Shown here: positions 57,680 to 64,000 of the stretch, piece by piece
How the letters are laid out: the number at the start of each line of letters is the position of its first letter
How positions within the stretch are numbered: position 1 is the stretch's first letter
NCBI GenBank assembly: GCA_013396635.1
Contig: WBMW01004826.1
Coordinates: 62,376 to 126,375, forward strand
From: Penelope pileata
Taxonomy: Eukaryota > Chordata > Aves > Galliformes > Cracidae
Direction: 5' to 3'
DNA: 64,000 nucleotides
The notes under the pieces: model-generated
Database searches by the model: none
Seen by the model: only the letters and a program-made list of their open reading frames with translations
What the model was told of the DNA's origin: nothing
Made by a program: the position numbers and the translations under genes

Positions 57680-60637
57680 ATTCATGCTTCTCCCTCGCGC
57701 AAACAAATGTGTGCTTTCTTGGTTGTCAGAATGATTTAATATGCAGTAGCTAATACAAAGCAGCATCTGTTGCATGAAAAAGTGAAGCAAGTAGCTTGAA
57801 AATGTGGATATTTGGAACTCTTAAGTTTTTCTTCCAGCATCTGTGGGGGTTTTTTTTCGACAAAAAAGTAAAGTCTCCTGATCTTTTTGGTGCTGAGTGA
57901 CTGTGGTGAGGTTTTACACTGATACAGCTGGCCCCCTGCCTTTGTTAGTTAGAGTTACTCTGGCTGCTTCTCCTAGCTGAAGCTCAGCACATGCAGGGCT
58001 GCCACATGATAAAAATGCCCTAAAAACCTCTTATTTCGAAATTCTTGGTGAGCAGTGTGCTTCCCTCATAGATAATGCCCTGTTCAAACCACTTCCCTTA
58101 AATATCTCTTCAGAAGAAGAAAGTGACTCGAGCAGCCCTGCTGCTGTGACCCTGGGTGCTGTGCCTTGCTGGTGCTGAGCTGAGCGTGGAGCCTCTTGGT
58201 AACTCTTGTACTGGTAACCAGGTGGTGTAGCATAAGGGAGGGAGGTTTTGGTATTTCAGGATCCAAAGGAACCAAAGAGATGGGTGGAGCGGGATGCCTT
58301 AGTTTAGAAGAATAGTTGTAAGGCTTTAAAGTTAGTAACAACACGAGCAGATGTCACAAGTCATAAATATTATCACCTCCAGAGGTTGTCCTGGAAGAGC
58401 CGGCTGCGTGGAAGTGATTCTCTGCTTCTCATAGGCCTTGCTTGCTAAAGGGAATCCGTGCAGAAATTTCAACGTTCATACTCACTTCTACCTCAGAACC
58501 CTGAGCCTGTATGTCTTAAGCCTTGGTGCTGGGGAAGTATCAGCATATTCTGACACGAGATCCTTTGGTCTTGGTGCTGTTTTTTAAACGTGATGCTTTG
58601 TGTGTACTTCTGTTCCTGTTTAATATGGGTATTACAGAGATCCAGGTGCTGGTTGTTGGGTCACTTTGTGCTGGGCCCTCTGCAGCAGCGTGCTGAGAGG
58701 TTGATACCCAGATATCAGAGACTGGGGAGCGGTGTGGAATGGTGCAGCAGCGTGTCTGGAGGTTGGTGGCAGGGCTGGAACGAGGCCTTGTGACTGTGCT
58801 CTGCCCTCTCCTCTGCACCGTGCTGTTTGTCCTAAGGTATCCGTGAAGCTGAGTGTCATGTCATTCAAGATCAACATTTGCAAGACCATTCTAGTAGGGT
58901 TTTAGTATTTTCTTTTTAAATAATACTACATACACTGTTTTACTATTTAGGCAAACAAGTATGTTGGGGGGACGAAAGGGGGAAAAAACATGGTGTAGGA
59001 TTAGATCATGTTGTGCATTGTCTGTAATGCATCAGTAGGCTGAATTACAGTGGAGCGATGCCAGAGATGACTCTGGCCCAGCAGGAGTAGGGTAAGTCCA
59101 AAATTAGCTATTGTATCTGTGAGACTGAGCAAGTTTCAGATGTAAAAGTGCTGAAGCTTTGCAGGAACCTTGCTGGTGGGACTAAGGGCTGCACAGCAGA
59201 TGAGCTGGCAGCTTCACATTCCTGTAGTGACCACGTGGGATTGAATGGACGTTTTAAGAAAGAAGAACAAGAAGAAATATATTATTTTCGTTGTATGACT
59301 ATGGAATTAGGAGGACAAATTGTTCCTGCTGTCATTTTTATCTACTTGGAACTGGAAATATACAGAACTCCTCAATATACAATCTCCTAACAGTTTGTAA
59401 AACAAAGAACAGTTTGTTTGCCTGTGTGTTTTTTCAGCATGTATTACTTTTCCAAGTGCTTTGTTTGTGAGATGAAGTGGCAGAATCACCTCAGGCCCCA
59501 GGTTCCTGGTGGAAGGTCATGCAGCAGGCAACAGAAGGCTGGAGAGACCCTGGAGGATCTTAGCATAGCACTGATGCTGGCACGAGTTTTCCCTTTTGTT
59601 TTTTTCTGCTGGAGTGGGAAGTCATTTCCACCTGAAAAACCATGGACCCCCAGATTGTTTCATGTTGCCAGTGCCTGGCACAATGGCTTGCTTAGAGTAC
59701 TGTGCTGTGGAGCACTGCTGCCAGAGTCCATCCTGCTCCACACGTGGGCTGCCTTCAGCCCTGTGTGCACTGGTGCTGGGAGCTGACCTGGTGAGCTGTA
59801 GCAGGCTGTGTCTGCTTGGCAGTAAGATATTTTTTCATACTGTATGGGGTAAATAAAGTTGAAAGCACACATTCTTTTGCCCATTAAAATATATCCTTTG
59901 TAGTAGTTGCATTGATGTTGAGAGCCCAGCTCTTGGGATGAGCATTTTTATCGCTTTTTGGACAAGCTAGAGGATGGAGTTCCATTAGCACATACCCCAG
60001 TACAGCCAGGTCTTTGAGTTTATGGCCTCTCTGCTTGGCCCTGTGAGCAGGCTTAGATCTACTCCAGCTGCTATCAGATGTTTTGAAGTTCTGATAGGTC
60101 AGTATGCTTCTGGGACCAGATTATGGGGAGCATGGAACTTGGTTGGAAGCAAACTCTGCAGCTGACCTTCCTGCGTACCTGCAGAACATGAGTGCATCCC
60201 TGTGGACCACAAATGCCTGGCAGGAGAGCGGTGAGTTCATGGTTCTTTTCCTGACCTGAAGAGAGGCCGTGCTGGGCACCAGGCAAACCGTGAGCCTTTT
60301 GCCCTGGAGTAGTGCCTTAGCCTGAGCTGTGAGTGTTGAACAACCTGAATAGGGTCTGAACTGTGGAAGTCAGGAGCATGTGGTGAGCACTTTCTGATTT
60401 CTGAGAGCTGCACAGTGTATGTAGTCTTGCTGGTGTGGCAGGAGATAGCAAATGCTTTGTTTCAGGGGCCTTAGTGGTGCCGTGCATTAAGACATAAACC
60501 TCATGACATTTTGTAATATATTTTCATATGCGTATTTTTCTTTTAAGCCTATTACTGTGTGTATTTTTGTGTGTCACCAGTGGTTTTGTGAGAGCCAGGA
60601 TTCTTGTATGTAAGCAATGCCTACTTTTAAGTGGTGG

Positions 60638-60651
60638 TTTTTTTTTTTTTT
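60638..60651. repeat. Poly(T)14 tract
   Basis: Homopolymer run in SMAD3 intron 1; a 13-base A run follows at 60,761-60,773. Confidence 0.9.
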
Positions 60652-61729
60652 ATTTAATTTAGAAAGCTGTTACGAAGAGAGGTGGGTGTTATTTCTTGTG
60701 GAACACATCTGATAAGGATAGAATGTACCAACTGAAATGGAAACATGGAACATTTGCTTTAAAAAAAAAAAAAGCTGAACAAAGTGTTCCTTAAATGATT
60801 TACATTTTGGTAGGGAAAACGAGGAATAATAAATAATTGATTTTATGGAGACTTTGGGTGTGAGCATAGCTCCTGTTGTGTTGACAGCTGGCCACACAAT
60901 ATTTAGAGGAGTTGACCGTGGTCTTAGGACTGCCTTGGTACCAGGAAAATACGAGAACTACAAATACAGTGGCAGAGGCAGTCGTCAAGACTGAAATATG
61001 CTTTTGTTTTGAGACTGGTGTCTGTCTAGTTTCAGTACCAAGCGAAAGACCACTCAGTTTTGTGTGTCAAAGCACAATTTGTATTTTTAATGCCAATTTT
61101 GAACCGTCTCCTTCTCAGTTTGGCCTGTCATTGTATGTGGGACATACATACATGCCTACATAGCTTTACTATCCCACAGATTTGTTTCAGGCTGCCTGTG
61201 CTCGAGGTGACTGTGGCTAGCAGTGGCATGCTGCTCACAGCCCAGCCCTGTGTGCAGGAACTCTAGCTGCCTTTATGCCTGTTAGCTCCCAATTGCAGGT
61301 AACTCTCCTTCCACAGCACTTTGCTAACCCATGTACTGAGCTAGCTTTATGGGCAGGTTGTTACAGCCCTGCCCTAACCTTTGTGCTGCCAGCACCCTGC
61401 TGCTAGCAGCGCCCACGTGAGCTCGTTTGGCTGTGGTAGCTGCAGGGTGGACACAGCCTTCCAAGTTGTTTGGGACTGGCTTTTGTGGTGTTAGTGTGAC
61501 TCTGCAGATCAGGTGAAAATACAGCAAGTGCATGGATACAGCCTTCAGTTGGGTGTGCTTTCTGCCTGCAGTTGTGCTTATCCATCAGCACCCTCGTCCT
61601 CATCTCACCAAAGGTCCAGGATGGTGCTGAAACTCCTCTTGACTTGAAAGACCACAGGGCAGTGTTCATGTAAGATGTTGATAGGCCAACAGGGGAAAAA
61701 AAAAAGGTCTATTTTACCATTTGTTGAGA

Positions 61730-62345
61730 TGTTTTCAAATATTCATCTCTCTGCCTTTTTTTTTCTTTTCCCCTTTCTCAAGAGACTGAAATATTTAAAA
61801 CAGCTGCTGAAAGGACTCAAGATTCTCATTATATTGTGTAGTAACTGTTGAATCTTTGTGAAATAAGATGTTTAAAATGGTTGCTTAACTTTTATAGTAT
61901 TAGGAAAAGACCCTGAACATCGCAGTCATTTAAATATAATGAGAAATAAATGCAAAAAATTGATGAAATCAAGAAATGCACGCTGTACGGGATTATCACA
62001 TCAGGGATCCAATTAAAATGAGCTCTTCTAATAAATATTGGTTTAATAATGTAAACTTGTGATCACTTTATTATTGCAACAAAAATAAAATTAACAAGAT
62101 TTAATGGACTGAGCAGCCATTAATTTTCACTTGTTAATTTATTAGGAGCTTCTAACACTGTTAGATGCACAATAATGCTGTTATCCTGCATGAAGTACTT
62201 TATGAAATAAATAGGACCAAACAGTGCTTGAATTAAATTGAAATCAGATTTTATTCTCAAATTATCTGTTTCTGTTTTTTTATTATTATTATGATTATTA
62301 TTATTATTTTTTCTAGCTTTCCTCTATGGAGTGCAATTAAATGTT
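61730..62345. promoter_or_regulatory. Candidate intronic enhancer (AT-rich conserved-looking block)
   Basis: The most AT-rich stretch of the intron seen here. It is free of recognised mobile elements and dense in TAAT/ATTA cores, with a (TAT)n tract at its 3' end (62,280-62,307). Mammalian SMAD3 intron 1 is known to contain enhancers, so a regulatory role is plausible. Conservation is not demonstrated. Confidence 0.4.
62280..62307. repeat. Interrupted (TAT)n microsatellite
   Basis: Trinucleotide repeat of TAT units broken once by a G. Confidence 0.88.
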
Positions 62346-64000
62346 CAGGGCTGGGATGTAGCGCTCTCTTCCAGGAAGGCTTATGAATATTCCTAATTAA
62401 CTTCTGTCCTTGCCTGCCTTGATGTGCCGTGCAAAAAGCTTTTTCCAGTCCAGAGCTGATTGTGCTGATTGGCAGCGAAGAGCTCAGACAGGAGCAGGGG
62501 GGAATAAAGATGGGGCACAGGTTCTTGTCCAGGCACTCTGGTTCTAGCAGGCTGGCTCCACTGCACTTAGCAAATGTTTGCTAATTACGTTTGGTTACAG
62601 GGGACTTGAGTCCAGGCAGATAGAGGAGGAAGTTGTTAATGATCGGGCTCTTGGGCGTATCACTGGGAGCTCTGTGTAACTGGAGAGACAATACTGTGTC
62701 ACTCAGTGCAGTTTATACTGCTTTTAAAGACATTCTGAAGCCCCTCGGGCCTGATTTGCTCGCCCATCTCTTTGCCATCCATGTCAGAGTGTGGCCTTGC
62801 CCTGGGGCAGGCGGAAGGTGGGCTCGCTGCTGGTGCTGTGGCTCTGCAGGAGCACAGTGAGGAGCAGGGCTCTGTTGGTGTTAAAGGCCTGATCATCCAC
62901 AAGCATGGGTCAGAACTGTGAGCATGAGTAATCTTATGTACGACAGTAGGAGCCCTGTAATACTAATAATATTGAAAAGTAACCCATCTTCAGAAGAGCT
63001 CGGCCAGGTAAGGAGTAACAAGTTTACACAAGATAAGCCTGCAGATCTTGGAGAGAAGACTACAGGGTGAAAAGTGCCAGCAGAGTCAGTCTGTGTGCCC
63101 AGAGCTCTCCCTTCTTCCAGGCCTGGGGTCCTCAGGAAGGAGAATGCCAGTTTCAGGGTACAGGTGTGCCATCCTTAGCTCACTGCCTGACCTGTTGTTA
63201 GCTGATCTGGAAACTTCAGTACACCTTTGCCTACAGATTGTGTCATAGAAAAGGTTGAAGATCATCTTAGATTTGGTGACGTTGATTAACCATAACACAA
63301 TCTTTTTAGAAAAGGAAGTCAGAACAGAAATTTCCTCCTTTGTGGTGAGGTTGCAGCCAGCAATAGGTGAATGATGGCTGTTGATACCGACTCTCTTTTC
63401 TGACCATAAAAGAGGAAAAACTTTGTCCTTCCTGTCCTAGTTGCTTTAACGTGAAAGAAGAAATTCTTTCTCTGATGCACTTTGCAGATGTAGAACAGTT
63501 AACATTCACAAAAACATTGGACGTAGTAGAAGGCATCTGTGTGCATGCGATTTCATCTTTGTTTCTCTGTTGACTGTGCAACTGTTATTATTACTTTATC
63601 TATTCAACAGTTAGGGAACACTTTCTCCAAAATTTCCTCTCCCTCCCTAGCAGGATTTTAATGTTGCTGTGTGGGAAGACAAAGACCCAGCTACAAGCAC
63701 CTTTAATTTTGTTACACGCAGAAAGACCAGATGTGGTTTTTTTCATAGAGATACAAAGTCTGTGGTTTCTACGCATGTGGAACTGTACAGAAACGTCCTT
63801 TTCTTCTTAATATTTGTTGAACAAGTTGTTGTTCCCCTTGAGTCAGATGCATAGCCAATTTGTAGCACACGTGTAAAAGTATCTGAAAAATTATACTGCT
63901 GTTTACAAAGCACTCTGTACATAAAAGAGAGGCTGACAAGCAGCTGGAGCTGGAGTCTTTTCCCACTCTTTTTGCATTTGTATAATTACATGGATTTCAG

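Larger units (their letters stand above)
56830..64000 (+). other. SMAD3: SMAD3 intron 1, 5' part (runs off the window)
   Basis: The intron opens with the donor gtaggc at 56830. The first 150 bases remain CpG-island sequence, then composition falls to ordinary intronic DNA. I see no exon with the MH1 residues that should follow IPR, so exon 2 is past 64,000; a very long first intron is normal for vertebrate SMAD3. Contents are short homopolymers and microsatellites, a T-rich tract at 57,112-57,138, and an AT-rich block at 61.73-62.35 kb. I recognise no CR1 fragment in these 7.2 kb. I also saw no alternative first exon like those that produce shorter mammalian SMAD3 isoforms, although such small exons would be easy to miss by eye. 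Confidence 0.9.

Noticed and set aside
1..64000. Bacterial-style operons, CRISPR arrays, insertion sequences or tRNA/rRNA genes
   Set aside because: None are visible. The sequence is vertebrate nuclear DNA with an intron-containing gene and CR1 elements; no direct-repeat/spacer array or tRNA cloverleaf was recognised.

Overview
The window looks like nuclear DNA from a bird, probably a galliform close to chicken. Two things show this. First, it carries several 5'-truncated CR1 LINE tails whose 3' ends have the avian form (a 'ttccaacc...attctatgatt' type terminus). Second, it holds one unmistakable vertebrate exon: the first coding exon of SMAD3, on the + strand at 56624-56829, inside a strong CpG island. 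It translates into the N-terminal half of the MH1 DNA-binding domain and ends at a consensus splice donor at the phase expected for SMAD3.

Layout: positions 1 to about 55.8 kb are the upstream flank of SMAD3. I found no convincing protein-coding exon there. The many open frames are short, often lack an ATG, have no recognisable domains and track local base composition. The flank holds seven short CR1 remnants, one possible ancient MIR relic, a few simple and tandem repeats, and alternating GC-richer and AT-rich stretches. Several AT-rich stretches (near 8.7, 12.8-13.2, 15.6-15.9, 17.65-18.3, 20.6-21.1, 24.15-24.5, 25.8-26.2 and 40.1-40.6 kb) are free of recognisable repeats, dense in homeodomain, POU and forkhead-like cores, and look like conserved non-coding regulatory DNA. 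From 55.87 to 56.99 kb lies the SMAD3 CpG-island promoter and 5' UTR. From 56,830 to the end is the start of SMAD3 intron 1, with a long AT-rich block at 61.73-62.35 kb that is a further enhancer candidate. Exon 2 is not reached.

Most worth checking: (1) a second CpG island at about 42.36-42.97 kb containing an exon-like segment with strong splice signals; (2) a 59-bp exon-like segment at 37,545-37,603 with near-ideal splice sites; (3) an ideal-Kozak ATG just after a splice-acceptor-like sequence 0.74 kb upstream of the SMAD3 start; (4) a perfect POU octamer next to tandem SMAD half-sites at the SMAD3 promoter, overlapping a short uORF; (5) a near-consensus SOX-POU composite in the 17.65-18.3 kb block. 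These are inferences from sequence alone.

The picture is a regulatory landscape around one TGF-beta/activin signalling gene rather than a gene cluster or mobile system. I did not find an obviously new protein-coding system.
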